The position numbers were made by a program, and so were the translations under genes. Positions 1-8,225 of a DNA stretch of 64,000 nucleotides are shown here, in pieces. This DNA is from Streptomyces abikoensis. GTDB lineage: Bacteria > Actinomycetota > Actinomycetes > Streptomycetales > Streptomycetaceae. Every line of letters begins with the position of its first letter. Position 1 is the first letter of the stretch. The notes beneath the pieces were generated by a model that saw only the letters and a program-made list of their open reading frames with translations, made no database searches and had not been told where the DNA came from. The stretch spans positions 62,001-126,000 of the forward strand of contig NZ_BMRT01000003.1 of assembly GCF_014648775.1 (NCBI RefSeq), written 5' to 3'.

Positions 1-302
1 CGGGCGTGGCCGTTGGCCCAGCCGTGGGTGAGGGAGGCGGCGCAGAAGCCGCCGTTGCGTCCGGAGGCGGCCCAGCCGGTCCGCTCGGCCTCGATGAGGA
101 CGACGTCCCGGCCGGGGTCGCGCTCCTTGGCCAGGAGCGCGGTCCACAGGCCGGAGTAGCCGCCGCCGACGACGAGCAGGTCGCAGTGCTCGTCGCCGAC
201 GAGCGCGGGGAGCGCCTCCGGCCGGGAGGGGTCGTCGAGCCAGTAGGGACGGGGGGTTGCGTCGGAGAGCGCTTTCGTGGGGTTCATGGCGGCGACGGCC
301 AC
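1..302 (-). CDS. FAD-dependent amine oxidoreductase, N-terminal part
   Basis: This is the 5' end of a flavin-dependent oxidoreductase that runs off the left edge; about 100 residues are visible. A dinucleotide-binding glycine motif (GGGYSG, residues 46-51) follows a beta strand, and an acidic residue after the next strand (VLIEAE) suits FAD ribose binding. The start is taken as GTG at 302 because GAAGGAG lies about 9 nt upstream; the in-frame ATG at 287 has no ribosome site. It starts 5 nt after potC, so it is probably the last gene of the potABC transcript. In this context it is likely to oxidise an imported polyamine or its gamma-glutamyl derivative (PuuB-like). That substrate is inferred from context, not from residues seen. 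Confidence 0.8.
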   Translation of the reverse strand, partial: MAVAAMNPTKALSDATPRPYWLDDPSRPEALPALVGDEHCDLLVVGGGYSGLWTALLAKERDPGRDVVLIEAERTGWAASGRNGGFCAASLTHGWANGHA

Positions 303-307
303 GGTTC

Positions 308-1114
308 TCAGCTCCTTCGCGGGCGTCTCCCGACGAGCTGGCCGACGAGGACGCACAGCACGGCGATGGCGAACATCGCCGTTCCGATGACATTGATCTG
401 GACGGGTGTGCCCCGTTGTGCGGATCCCCAGACGTACATGGGGAAGGTGACGGTCGAACCGGCGTTGAAGTTGGTGATGATGAAGTCGTCGAACGAGAGC
501 GCGAAGGAGAGCAGCGCTCCGGCGACGATGCCGGGGGCGGCGATGGGCAGGGTGACCTTGCGGAAGGTCTGCCAGGGGGTGGCGTAGAGGTCCTGGGCGG
601 CCTGTTCGAGGCGCGGGTCCATGCTCATCACGCGGGCCTTGACGGCGGTGACCACGAAGCTCAGGCAGAACGTGATGTGGGCGATGAGGATGGTCCAGAA
701 GCCGAAGCTGACGCCCATGTTGAGGAAGAGGGTCGCCAGGGAGGCGGCCATGACGACCTCGGGCATGGCCATCGGCAGGAAGACGAGGGTGCCGGCCGAG
801 GAGCGGGCCCGGAAGCGGTAGCGGGCGAGCGCGAAGGCGATGGCGGTGCCCAGGAGGGTGGCGCCGACGGTGGCCCACAGGGCGATCCACAGGCTCAGCG
901 AGAGCGAGCCGCAGAGGTCGGCGACGCCGCAGGGGTGGGTCCAGGCGTCGGTGGAGAAGTGCTGCCACTGGTAGTTGAAGCGGCCGTTCGGCTTGTTGAA
1001 CGAGAAGACCGTCACCACGACGTTGGGCAGCATCAGGAAGGCGAGGGTGGCCAGCCCGGCGATCACGACCAGGTTGCGGCGCAGTCCGCGCGCGAGGCGG
1101 TTCAGAAGTGCCAT
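308..1114 (-). CDS. potC: Spermidine/putrescine ABC transporter permease (PotC type)
   Basis: A 268-residue inner-membrane permease with about six hydrophobic helices. The cytoplasmic EAA loop (EQAAQDL, residues 170-176, then the FRKVTLP segment) docks on the ATPase. Length and loop fit PotC. Its ATG shares a base with the stop of the preceding permease (TGATG), so the two are translationally coupled. It would form the second half of the polyamine channel with PotB, energised by PotA. The substrate-binding protein is not in this operon; a PotD-like lipoprotein lies about 4 kb away (6932-8104). Confidence 0.88.
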   Translation of the reverse strand: MALLNRLARGLRRNLVVIAGLATLAFLMLPNVVVTVFSFNKPNGRFNYQWQHFSTDAWTHPCGVADLCGSLSLSLWIALWATVGATLLGTAIAFALARYRFRARSSAGTLVFLPMAMPEVVMAASLATLFLNMGVSFGFWTILIAHITFCLSFVVTAVKARVMSMDPRLEQAAQDLYATPWQTFRKVTLPIAAPGIVAGALLSFALSFDDFIITNFNAGSTVTFPMYVWGSAQRGTPVQINVIGTAMFAIAVLCVLVGQLVGRRPRRS

Positions 1115-2049
1115 CAGACCAGTTCCTCCGTCCCGGACTTGCGGATGTAGACGGTGACCATGGCGAGGATCACGGCCATGAGGAGGAACGACAGGGCGGC
1201 GGCCGTCGGGTAGTCGAGGACGCGCAGGAACTGGGACTGGATGACGTTGCCGATCATCTTCTGGTCGGTGGAGCCCAGCAGTTCGGCGTTGATGTAGTCG
1301 CCCGTGGCGGGGATGAACGTCAGCAGGGTGCCGGCGACGACGCCCGGCATGGACAGCGGGAGGGTCACCTTGCGGAAGGTGGTGAGCGGCCGGGCGTAGA
1401 GGTCGCCGGCGGCCTCGTGGAGGCGGCTGTCGATGCGTTCGAGCGAGGTGTAGAGCGGCAGGATCATGAACGGCAGGAAGTTGTAGGTCAGCCCGCAGAC
1501 CACGGCGAGCGGGGTGGCGAGCACGCGGTGGCCCTCGGTCACGCCCAGCGCGTCGGTGACGGCGAGGACGTGCAGCGCGTCGAGGGCGCGGACGACGGGG
1601 CCACCGTCGGACAGGATCGTCTTCCAGGCGAGGGTGCGGATCAGGAAGCTGGTGAAGAACGGCGCGATGACGAGCACCATCAGGACGTGGCGCCAGCGGC
1701 CCGCGCGGAAGGCGATGAGGTAGGCGAGCGGGTAGCCCAGCAGGAGGCAGAGCGCGGTGGCGGTCGCGGAGTAGGCGACGGAGCGCAGGAACTGCGGGTA
1801 GTACTCGGTCAGCGCGTTCCAGTAGGTGGCGAAGTGCCAGGTGACCTTGAAGCCCTCTTCGAGGGAACCGGTCTGTACGGAGGTCGATGCCTGGTAGACC
1901 AGGGGGGCCGCGAAGAAGACGAGCAGCCAGAGGACTCCGGGGAGCAGCAGCCAGTAGGGGACGCGCTTCCTGCGGAGGACGGCCTTGTGGAGGGCGCCGT
2001 CGGCCGGGGGTGCGGGAGGGTGGTCGGTGGCGGTCGTCGTCATCGTCAC
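1114..2049 (-). CDS. potB: Spermidine/putrescine ABC transporter permease (PotB type)
   Basis: A 311-residue permease with six predicted membrane helices after a polar N-terminal tail of about 30 residues. The EAA loop is at about 212-232 (HEAAGDLYARP, FRKVTLP). The GTG start at 2049 overlaps the potA stop by 4 nt (GTGA) and has GAGAGG 6-7 nt upstream; an ATG two codons in (2043) is an alternative. It pairs with the downstream PotC to make the heterodimeric channel. Confidence 0.88.
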   Translation of the reverse strand: MTMTTTATDHPPAPPADGALHKAVLRRKRVPYWLLLPGVLWLLVFFAAPLVYQASTSVQTGSLEEGFKVTWHFATYWNALTEYYPQFLRSVAYSATATALCLLLGYPLAYLIAFRAGRWRHVLMVLVIAPFFTSFLIRTLAWKTILSDGGPVVRALDALHVLAVTDALGVTEGHRVLATPLAVVCGLTYNFLPFMILPLYTSLERIDSRLHEAAGDLYARPLTTFRKVTLPLSMPGVVAGTLLTFIPATGDYINAELLGSTDQKMIGNVIQSQFLRVLDYPTAAALSFLLMAVILAMVTVYIRKSGTEELV

Positions 2050-3230
2050 GTGCCCGCCTCTCGCGCGTCGGTGCCGAGCTCGACGACGTCCGTGCCGGCG
2101 TCGATGCTCTGGGCGGCGTCCAGGCCGAAGCCGTGGTCGGGGTTCCAGTGCAGGACGACGTCGGCGCCGGGGACGAGGCGCGCGTCGCGCTCGATGTTCT
2201 GCTCGTAGACGGACAGGCCGGGCGCGGCCGGGCTGTCGACCAGGTACTGGGTGGAGACTCCGATGAAGCTGGACTGGGCGATGCGCCCGGTGAGGCGGTT
2301 ACGGCCGTCGGGGATGGTGCCGGCGTCGTCGGCGTGGGTGAGCGTGATCTTCTCCGGCCGTATGCCGACCAGCAGCTTCCCGCCCACGCGGGCGTCGGCT
2401 GTACATCGTGTCCCCGGAAGGGTGAGTTTGGTATCGGAGACCCGCAGAAGGACGTCGTCGCTCGCGGTGCCGACGACGTCGGCGGTGATGAGGTTGGACG
2501 TGCCGAGGAAGTTGGCGACGAAGGTGGTGCGCGGGGTCTCGTAGAGCTCGGCGGGGGCGCCCATCTGCTCGACGCGTCCGGCGTTCATGACGGCGACCGT
2601 GTCGGCCATGGTCATGGCCTCCTCCTGGTCGTGCGTGACGTGGACGAACGTGATGCCGACCTCGGTCTGGATGCGCTTGAGCTCCAGCTGCATCTGGCGG
2701 CGCAGCTTGAGGTCGAGGGCGCCGAGGGGCTCGTCGAGGAGGAGGACGTCCGGGTGGTTGATCAGCGCGCGGGCGACGGCGACGCGCTGCTGCTGGCCAC
2801 CGGAGAGCTGCTGGGGCTTGCGGCGGGCGTAGTCGCCGAGCTGGACGAGGTCGAGCATCTCGTCGACCTGTTTGCGGACGGACTTCACGCCGCGCCGGCG
2901 CAGGCCGAAGGCGACGTTCTCGTAGATGTCCAGGTGGGGGAAGAGCGCGTAGCTCTGGAAGACCGTGTTGACGGGCCGCTTGTACGGGGGCAGCGCGGTG
3001 ACGTCCCGGCCGCCGAGCTCGACGGTGCCGGTGGTGGGCTCCTCCAGGCCGGCGATCATGCGCAGCGTGGTGGTCTTGCCGCAGCCGGAAGCACCGAGCA
3101 GGGCGAAGAAGGAGCCCGCGGGCACGGAGAGGTCGAGCGGGTGCACGGCGGTGACGTCGCCGTACGCCTTGCTGATGCCGGTGAGGCGGACGTCGGTGCC
3201 GTTGCTGCCTGTCGTGGCGAAAGCCGTCAT
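2046..3230 (-). CDS. potA: Polyamine ABC transporter ATP-binding protein (PotA type)
   Basis: A 394-residue ABC ATPase that powers polyamine import. Walker A GASGCGKT is at 46-53, the signature LSGGQ at 142-146 and Walker B LLLDEP at 163-168. The H-loop HVTHDQ follows, and the C-terminal third is a TOBE-type regulatory domain typical of PotA/MalK. ATG at 3230 is chosen because homology begins at once ([11 protein letters not shown]); the frame stays open upstream, but that part reads as low-complexity non-homologous sequence. It is the first gene of potA-potB-potC-oxidoreductase. Confidence 0.88.
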   Translation of the reverse strand: MTAFATTGSNGTDVRLTGISKAYGDVTAVHPLDLSVPAGSFFALLGASGCGKTTTLRMIAGLEEPTTGTVELGGRDVTALPPYKRPVNTVFQSYALFPHLDIYENVAFGLRRRGVKSVRKQVDEMLDLVQLGDYARRKPQQLSGGQQQRVAVARALINHPDVLLLDEPLGALDLKLRRQMQLELKRIQTEVGITFVHVTHDQEEAMTMADTVAVMNAGRVEQMGAPAELYETPRTTFVANFLGTSNLITADVVGTASDDVLLRVSDTKLTLPGTRCTADARVGGKLLVGIRPEKITLTHADDAGTIPDGRNRLTGRIAQSSFIGVSTQYLVDSPAAPGLSVYEQNIERDARLVPGADVVLHWNPDHGFGLDAAQSIDAGTDVVELGTDAREAGT

Positions 3231-3588
3231 GGTCGTGGGTCCAGGGGGGTCGTGGGGAGGACGCAGAACACGTAACAGTGACACACGATGCGGTGTGGTC
3301 TCATACGGGCCATGCCGTGCGCGGGCTCTCGACGGGCTCTCGCGGTGCCGGATCGTCGGTCCATCACGCACTCCTCACCGGGCCCGGACGCCGGGGCGGG
3401 TGTGGTTCCCACGGGATAGCTTGCCGATCCTGGCAGATCAATCGGCTTGCGACAAGGGATTCCGTCGCCATGATTTGACGGGACGACGGATTCGGTGCGG
3501 CCCTCGGAGTGGCCGCCCTGCCCCGCGCGGGGCCGTTGTCAGTGGCCGTCGCCACACTGGTACGGGCAAGGAACGGGGAGGAAACAAC
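3231..3588. other. Divergent intergenic region between potA and the NADAR gene
   Basis: This 358-bp stretch carries no convincing gene. A loose inverted pair, GCCGAT (3423-3428) and ATCGGC (3441-3446), lies about 195 bp upstream of potA. On the minus strand TTGATC and TATCCC are 17 bp apart, a weak promoter-like pair. No terminator or RNA structure stands out. Confidence 0.4.
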
Positions 3589-4206
3589 ATGATCACGTCA
3601 GGTGCGGGGGTCGCCGACGGGCCGCGCTCGGTCGAGGAGCTGACGGCGGCCGTGGCTCGCGGTGAGCGGCCGAAGTACGTCTATTTCTGGGGGCACCGGC
3701 CGCGCCGGGACGGCTCGGTGGGGCCCGGCTGCTTCAGCCAGTGGTGGCCGTCGCCGTTCACGGTGGACGGGACGGTCTACGCGACGGCCGAGCACTGGAT
3801 GATGGCCGGCAAGGCGCGGCTGTTCGGTGACGCGGAGGCCGAGGCCCGGGCGCTCGCGGCGGGCCATCCCAAGCAGGCCAAGGACGCGGGGCGGGCGGTG
3901 CGCGGCTTCGACGAGGAGGTGTGGCGCCGCCACCGCTTCGCCCTGGTCGTCGAGGGCAGCGTGCACAAGTTCGGGCAGCACCCGGAGCTGAGGGAGTATC
4001 TGCTGGGCACCAGGGGCCGGGTGCTGGTGGAGGCGAGCCCGCTCGACCGGGTGTGGGGCATCGGCCTGGCCGCCGACGACGAGCGGGCCGGGGATCCGGC
4101 CCGCTGGGACGGGCTCAACCTGCTGGGCTTCGCCCTGATGGAGGCGCGTCAGCGGCTGGCGGCGGGCACCAGCGGCCCCACCGGGCCGGGCGGCACCGGC
4201 ATATAG
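3589..4206 (+). CDS. NADAR family protein (YbiA/DUF1768 type)
   Basis: A 205-residue NADAR-fold protein. Conserved family elements are visible in order: YFWGH near 32-36, AEHWMMAGKA at 67-76, a KFGQHPEL..LL..T helix around 127-141, and LVEASPLDRVWGIGL at 146-160. NADAR proteins are N-glycosidases acting on reactive riboflavin-pathway intermediates or on ADP-ribose linked to bases; which applies here cannot be told. The start has a strong GGGGAGGAA site 8 nt upstream. Its last 58 bp overlap the 3' end of the convergent DUF4190 gene, with no terminator between them. Confidence 0.85.
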   Translation: MITSGAGVADGPRSVEELTAAVARGERPKYVYFWGHRPRRDGSVGPGCFSQWWPSPFTVDGTVYATAEHWMMAGKARLFGDAEAEARALAAGHPKQAKDAGRAVRGFDEEVWRRHRFALVVEGSVHKFGQHPELREYLLGTRGRVLVEASPLDRVWGIGLAADDERAGDPARWDGLNLLGFALMEARQRLAAGTSGPTGPGGTGI

Positions 4207-5009
4207 GCGCCGTAGGTGGCGTCGTCGGGGTTGTCGTCCCCGGCCGGGTCGGTACCCCCGCGCACCCCGAGCGTGATGAAGACGACGAGCATCACCGCCG
4301 TCAACAGCAGCGCCACCCCGCCCAGGATCAGCCCGGCCAGGGCCTGGCCGCCGTTGTTCGCCTCACCGGTGTTGGCCTTGGCCCGGCCGATCGCCCCGAA
4401 GACGATCGCCATCACTCCGATGACGACGCCGAAGACGATGGTCCAGCACGTCAGTACGCCGAGGATGCCGAGCACGAGGGAGGCGACGCCGAGGCCGTTG
4501 TTGGGCACCCGCCCCGCGTGCGGCCAGCCCTGCCCGTAGCCCGGTGCGCCCCAGCCGTAGTGGCCGGTGCCGTAGGCGGTCTGCCCGTAGGGGCCCTGGA
4601 CGTACGGCCCGGCCGCGCCCGGCACGCCATAGGGCGCCCCCGGCTGCGGCGGGACACCGCCCTGCGGGTAGCCGTACGGCCCCGGCGGATACGCCCCCGG
4701 TGTGCCCGGCCCGGTAGGCGCGAGCGGCACGGGCGGCACCCCCGCCTCCGGCGACGCGAACGGCCCGGAGCCCGGCTCCGGGGCGGCCGGTGCCACCGGC
4801 GGCATGGGCGACGCGACCGGTGCCGCGGGGAACCCGTCGGCAGGCTGGTCAACAGACGGGCCGGGAACGGTCTCTCCGGGAACGGGCCCCGCGGGCGGCG
4901 GCACCGGCGGGGTGCCGGGCTTGTCGAGCGGCACTCGCCGCTCCGGCGGAGCCCAGGGGTCACCCTCCCGGTGCTCCCGCTGCGCCTGCGCGTCGTCCTT
5001 CTCGGGCAT
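4149..5009 (-). CDS. DUF4190 membrane protein with proline-rich N-terminus
   Basis: A 286-residue membrane protein of unknown function. Residues 1-170 are a disordered Pro/Gly/Tyr-rich tail (repeats such as PYG, GAPYG, PQGG). Two hydrophobic segments follow at about 173-207 and 224-247, separated by IGRAKA and a short polar loop, the usual DUF4190 arrangement. The ATG at 5009 has GGGGAGGG just upstream. Streptomyces have many such proteins, often near cell-wall or stress genes, and no biochemical role can be assigned. It converges with and overlaps the NADAR gene. Confidence 0.78.
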   Translation of the reverse strand: MPEKDDAQAQREHREGDPWAPPERRVPLDKPGTPPVPPPAGPVPGETVPGPSVDQPADGFPAAPVASPMPPVAPAAPEPGSGPFASPEAGVPPVPLAPTGPGTPGAYPPGPYGYPQGGVPPQPGAPYGVPGAAGPYVQGPYGQTAYGTGHYGWGAPGYGQGWPHAGRVPNNGLGVASLVLGILGVLTCWTIVFGVVIGVMAIVFGAIGRAKANTGEANNGGQALAGLILGGVALLLTAVMLVVFITLGVRGGTDPAGDDNPDDATYGAYMPVPPGPVGPLVPAASR

Positions 5010-5137
5010 GGCCCTCCCCACTCGATACCCCGTCATGCTAAGGCCTGAGCACAGCCGCGGCGGCATCCGTGCATACGATGATCGGCACGCCGTTGACCCG
5101 GACGGACCGAACGACCCGAGCAGCCCTGGAGGCCCGC

Positions 5138-6160
5138 ATGTCCCCACTCGACTCGTTCATCGCAGGGCTCCCCAAAGCGGAGTTGCACGTCCACCACGTG
5201 GGGTCGGCCTCCCCGCGCATCGTCGCCGAGCTGGCGGCCCGGCACCCCGACTCCCCCGTGCCCACGGACCCCGAGGCGCTCGCCGACTTCTTCACCTTCC
5301 GTGACTTCGCACACTTCATCCAGGTCTACCTCTCCGTCGTCGACCTGATCCGCGACGCCGAGGACGTCCGGCTGCTGACCTTCGAGGTGGCCCGTGACAT
5401 GGCCCGGCAGAACATCCGCTACGCCGAACTGACCGTCACCCCCTACAGCTCCACCAAGCGCGGCATCCCCGACGTCGCCTTCCTGGAGGCCATCGAGGAC
5501 GCCCGCAAGGCCGCCGAGTCGGAGCTGGGCGTGGTGCTGCGCTGGTGCTTCGACATCCCCGGCGAGGCGGGCCTGGAGGCGGCCGAGGAGACCGCCCGGA
5601 TCGCCTGCGACCTGGGCGCCGACGGCCTGGTCTCGTTCGGTCTCGGCGGGCCCGAGATCGGCGTGCCCCGGCCGCAGTTCAAGCCCTACTTCGACCGGGC
5701 GATCGCCGCCGGCCTCCACAGCGTGCCGCACGCCGGCGAGACCACCGGGCCCCAAACGATCTGGGACGCCCTCACCGAGCTGCGCGCCGAGCGCGTCGGC
5801 CACGGCACCAGCGCCACCCAGGACCCGAGGCTGCTGGCCCACCTGGCCGAGCACCGCATCCCGCTGGAGGTCTGCCCCACCTCCAACCTGGCCACCCGCG
5901 CGGTGACCGACCTGGAGCGGCACCCCGTCAAGGAGATGGTCGCGGCCGGCGTGCTGGTGACGATCAACAGCGACGACCCGCCCATGTTCGGCACGGACCT
6001 CAACACCGAGTACGCGGTCGCCGCCCGGCTGCTGGACCTGGACGCCCGGGGCGTCGCGGCGCTCGCCAGGAACGCCGTGGAGGCGTCCTTCATGGACCCG
6101 GCGGGCAAGGCCGCGCTGGCCGCCGAGATCGACGCGTACACCGCCGCCTGGCGCGGCTGA
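5138..6160 (+). CDS. Adenosine deaminase family; probable 6-aminodeoxyfutalosine deaminase
   Basis: A 340-residue amidohydrolase of the adenosine deaminase family. Metal-binding HVH is at 17-19, HAGE at about 198-201 and the SDDP metal/catalytic segment at 278-281. After HVH the sequence is HVGSA rather than the LEGS of true adenosine deaminases. From memory, that variant and this genomic position fit the S. coelicolor enzyme (SCO5662) reported to deaminate 6-aminodeoxyfutalosine in menaquinone synthesis. ATG 5138 has CTGGAGG 6 nt upstream, so it is preferred over the in-frame start at 5069. A glycerophosphodiesterase gene follows after 19 bp. Confidence 0.85.
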   Translation: MSPLDSFIAGLPKAELHVHHVGSASPRIVAELAARHPDSPVPTDPEALADFFTFRDFAHFIQVYLSVVDLIRDAEDVRLLTFEVARDMARQNIRYAELTVTPYSSTKRGIPDVAFLEAIEDARKAAESELGVVLRWCFDIPGEAGLEAAEETARIACDLGADGLVSFGLGGPEIGVPRPQFKPYFDRAIAAGLHSVPHAGETTGPQTIWDALTELRAERVGHGTSATQDPRLLAHLAEHRIPLEVCPTSNLATRAVTDLERHPVKEMVAAGVLVTINSDDPPMFGTDLNTEYAVAARLLDLDARGVAALARNAVEASFMDPAGKAALAAEIDAYTAAWRG

Positions 6161-6179
6161 CGCACCCGGCACCGGCACA

Positions 6180-6911
6180 ATGAGGCCCATGGTCTCCACG
6201 GACTCCGCCGCCCCGCGCACCCCGGCCGCCTGCGTCGCCGTCGCCCACCGCGGCGATCCGTACGTCCACCGCGAGAACACCCTGCCCTCGATCCGCTCGG
6301 CGCTGGCGGCGGGCGCGGCCGCCGTGGAGATCGACGTCCGGCTGACCGCCGACGGGGTGCCGGTCCTGCTGCACGACGCGACGCTGGGCCGGCTGTGGGG
6401 CCGCGAGCGGGCGCTGGGCGCGCTGTCGGCGGCCGAGCTGCGCGGGCTGACCGGGGGCGGGGTGCCGACGCTCGCCGAGGCGCTCGACGCGACGGCGCGG
6501 GACCACGGGGCGCGGCTGTTCGTCGATCTGCCGGACCCGTCGGCCGCGGGCGCGGCCGTCGCCGAGGTCCGCTCCGCCGGCGCCCGGGACCGGGTCTACT
6601 ACTGCGGTTCCCCCACCGCCATGCTCGCCGTGCGGCGGGCGGACGCGGACGCCGAGATCGCGATGACGTGGACCACGCTCGCCCCGCCGCGCCCGGCGCT
6701 GCTCGCCGAGGTGCGCCCGCACTGGCTCAACTACCGCTTCGGGCTGGTCAGCGAGGAGCTCGTGGCCCGCGACCACGCGGCGGGCTTCCGGGTCTCGGCC
6801 TGGACCGCCGACACCCGGTGGGCCATGCGCCGGCTGCTGCGCGCGGGCGTGGACTCGATCACCACCAACCGCGTGCGCGCCCTGCGCTCGCTGCTCCCGT
6901 CGCCGGCCTGA
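6180..6911 (+). CDS. Glycerophosphodiester phosphodiesterase family protein
   Basis: A 243-residue GDPD-fold hydrolase that cleaves glycerophosphodiesters to glycerol-3-phosphate and an alcohol, using a divalent metal. The family signature is clear: AHRGDPYVHRENTLPS (catalytic His/Arg and Glu), VEIDVR (metal Glu and Asp), then LLHDATLGR. The length suits a single-domain cytoplasmic enzyme and there is no signal peptide. ATG 6180 and ATG 6189 are both possible; neither has a good ribosome site, so coupling to the preceding deaminase is likely. It ends 20 bp from the convergent potD-like gene. Confidence 0.83.
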   Translation: MRPMVSTDSAAPRTPAACVAVAHRGDPYVHRENTLPSIRSALAAGAAAVEIDVRLTADGVPVLLHDATLGRLWGRERALGALSAAELRGLTGGGVPTLAEALDATARDHGARLFVDLPDPSAAGAAVAEVRSAGARDRVYYCGSPTAMLAVRRADADAEIAMTWTTLAPPRPALLAEVRPHWLNYRFGLVSEELVARDHAAGFRVSAWTADTRWAMRRLLRAGVDSITTNRVRALRSLLPSPA

Positions 6912-6931
6912 AGGCCCGGAAGCTCAGCGGC

Positions 6932-8104
6932 TCAGAGCCCGACGATCTCGTTCCACTCCTTGGTGAAGGCGGGGCGCTCCTTGGGCGCCATGTCGCGGGC
7001 GGTCGAGAGCCGCCCGCGCATGTCCTCGGTGGGGAAGACCAGCGGGTTCTCGGCGAGCTCGGCGAGCTCCTTCTCCTTGGAGGAGGCGAGGACCTCGCGT
7101 GCGGCGGGCACCGGGCAGACGTAGTTGACGGCGACGGCCAGCCGGGCCGCGACCTCGGGCTGGTAGTAGTAGTCGATGAGCCGTTCCGCGTTGCGCTTGT
7201 GGTCGGCGAGGTTGGGGATCATCAGGCTCTCGGCCCACAGCTCGGCGCCCTCCTGGGGGACGACGAACTCGATGTCGGGGTTGTCGGCCTTGAGCTGGAT
7301 GATGTCGCCGGAGTAGGCCTGGCAGGCCAGGACGTCCCCGGAGGAGAGGTCCTTGATGTAGTCGTTGCCGGTGAAGCGGCGGATGTGGCGCTTGCGGACC
7401 AGGGTGCGCAGCTGGTCGGTCATCCGGTGGAAGTCGTCGGCGGTCCAGCGGGTGACGTCGGCGCCGTTGCCCAGCATCAGCAGCGCGAACGCCTCGTCCA
7501 TGCCGGCGAGCAGGGTGACCTTGCCGCGCAGGTCGTCGGCCCACAGGTCGGAGGTGTGGCGGATCTCGCGGCCGAGCTTCTTGCGGTTGTAGGCGATGCC
7601 GGTGATCCCGGACTGCCAGGGGACGGTGTGCAGCCGGCCGGGGTCGAAGGAGGGCTTGCGCAGCAGCGGGTCGAGCTCGCGGGCGACGTGGGGCTGCGCC
7701 GCGCGGTCCATCGTCTGGACCCAGCCCAGGCGGACGTAGCGGGAGGCCATCCAGTCGCTGACGACGATGATGTCCCGCCCGGTCCGCTGGTGGTTCATCA
7801 GGGCCGGGCTGATCTTGCCGAAGAACTCGTCGTTGTCGTTGATCTCCTCGGTGTACTTCACCGAGATGCCGGTGCTCTTCTCGAAGTCGTCGAGGGTGGG
7901 ACGCCGCTCCGGGCGCTTCTCGTCGGTGTCGATGTAGAGCGGCCAGTTGGCGAAGGAGAGCCGGTGGTCGCGCTCGGAGCGGTCCGGGGCGGACCGGTCG
8001 CGGGGGGCGACGTAGGCGGCGGGGACCCCGCATCCGGCGAGCGCTGCGGCCCCGGCGCCGGCGCCCAGCGCGCGCAGCAGGGTACGGCGGGACAGGGGCT
8101 TCAC
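6932..8104 (-). CDS. potD: Polyamine-binding lipoprotein (PotD type)
   Basis: A 390-residue extracellular solute-binding protein for spermidine/putrescine import. The N-terminus carries twin arginines and a hydrophobic run (SRRTLLRALGAG, residues 5-16), then lipobox LAGC with Cys25, so it is a Tat-type lipoprotein. PotD-like segments include FANWPLYID, DIIVVSDWMASR, PWQSGITGIAYN and a C-terminal EWNEIVGL. GTG 8104 is chosen because the signal peptide begins there. It lies apart from potABC but is the obvious partner; a perfect 16-bp inverted repeat lies 66 bp upstream. Confidence 0.86.
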   Translation of the reverse strand: MKPLSRRTLLRALGAGAGAAALAGCGVPAAYVAPRDRSAPDRSERDHRLSFANWPLYIDTDEKRPERRPTLDDFEKSTGISVKYTEEINDNDEFFGKISPALMNHQRTGRDIIVVSDWMASRYVRLGWVQTMDRAAQPHVARELDPLLRKPSFDPGRLHTVPWQSGITGIAYNRKKLGREIRHTSDLWADDLRGKVTLLAGMDEAFALLMLGNGADVTRWTADDFHRMTDQLRTLVRKRHIRRFTGNDYIKDLSSGDVLACQAYSGDIIQLKADNPDIEFVVPQEGAELWAESLMIPNLADHKRNAERLIDYYYQPEVAARLAVAVNYVCPVPAAREVLASSKEKELAELAENPLVFPTEDMRGRLSTARDMAPKERPAFTKEWNEIVGL

Positions 8105-8169
8105 GGGCGTCTCGCATTCAAGGGACGTGCGGGGCGGGTGGGGGGCCGGTCGGCCGGGCGTCGATGATA

Positions 8170-8204
8170 CGCGCACACGCGTACGGAACGTACGCGTGTG
8201 CGCG
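8170..8204. repeat. Perfect 16-bp inverted repeat between aldehyde dehydrogenase and potD
   Basis: Arms 8170-8185 and 8189-8204 are exact reverse complements (CGCGCACACGCGTACG and its complement) around a GAA centre. It lies 21 bp after the dehydrogenase stop and 66 bp before the potD start, both read leftward. No T-run follows. It may terminate the dehydrogenase transcript, act as an operator for potD, or both. Confidence 0.8.
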
Positions 8205-8225
8205 ACCCCGCCCCGCGGGCCGGGC

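Noticed and set aside
257..3275. Long open frames on the plus strand opposite the pot genes
   Set aside because: They are mirror frames created by G/C-biased third positions; their translations are Gly/Glu/Val-rich low complexity without domains.
3423..3479. Promoters for potA and the NADAR gene
   Set aside because: TTGATC/TATCCC and TTGACG are present, but partner boxes are poor, so they were not listed as firm promoters.
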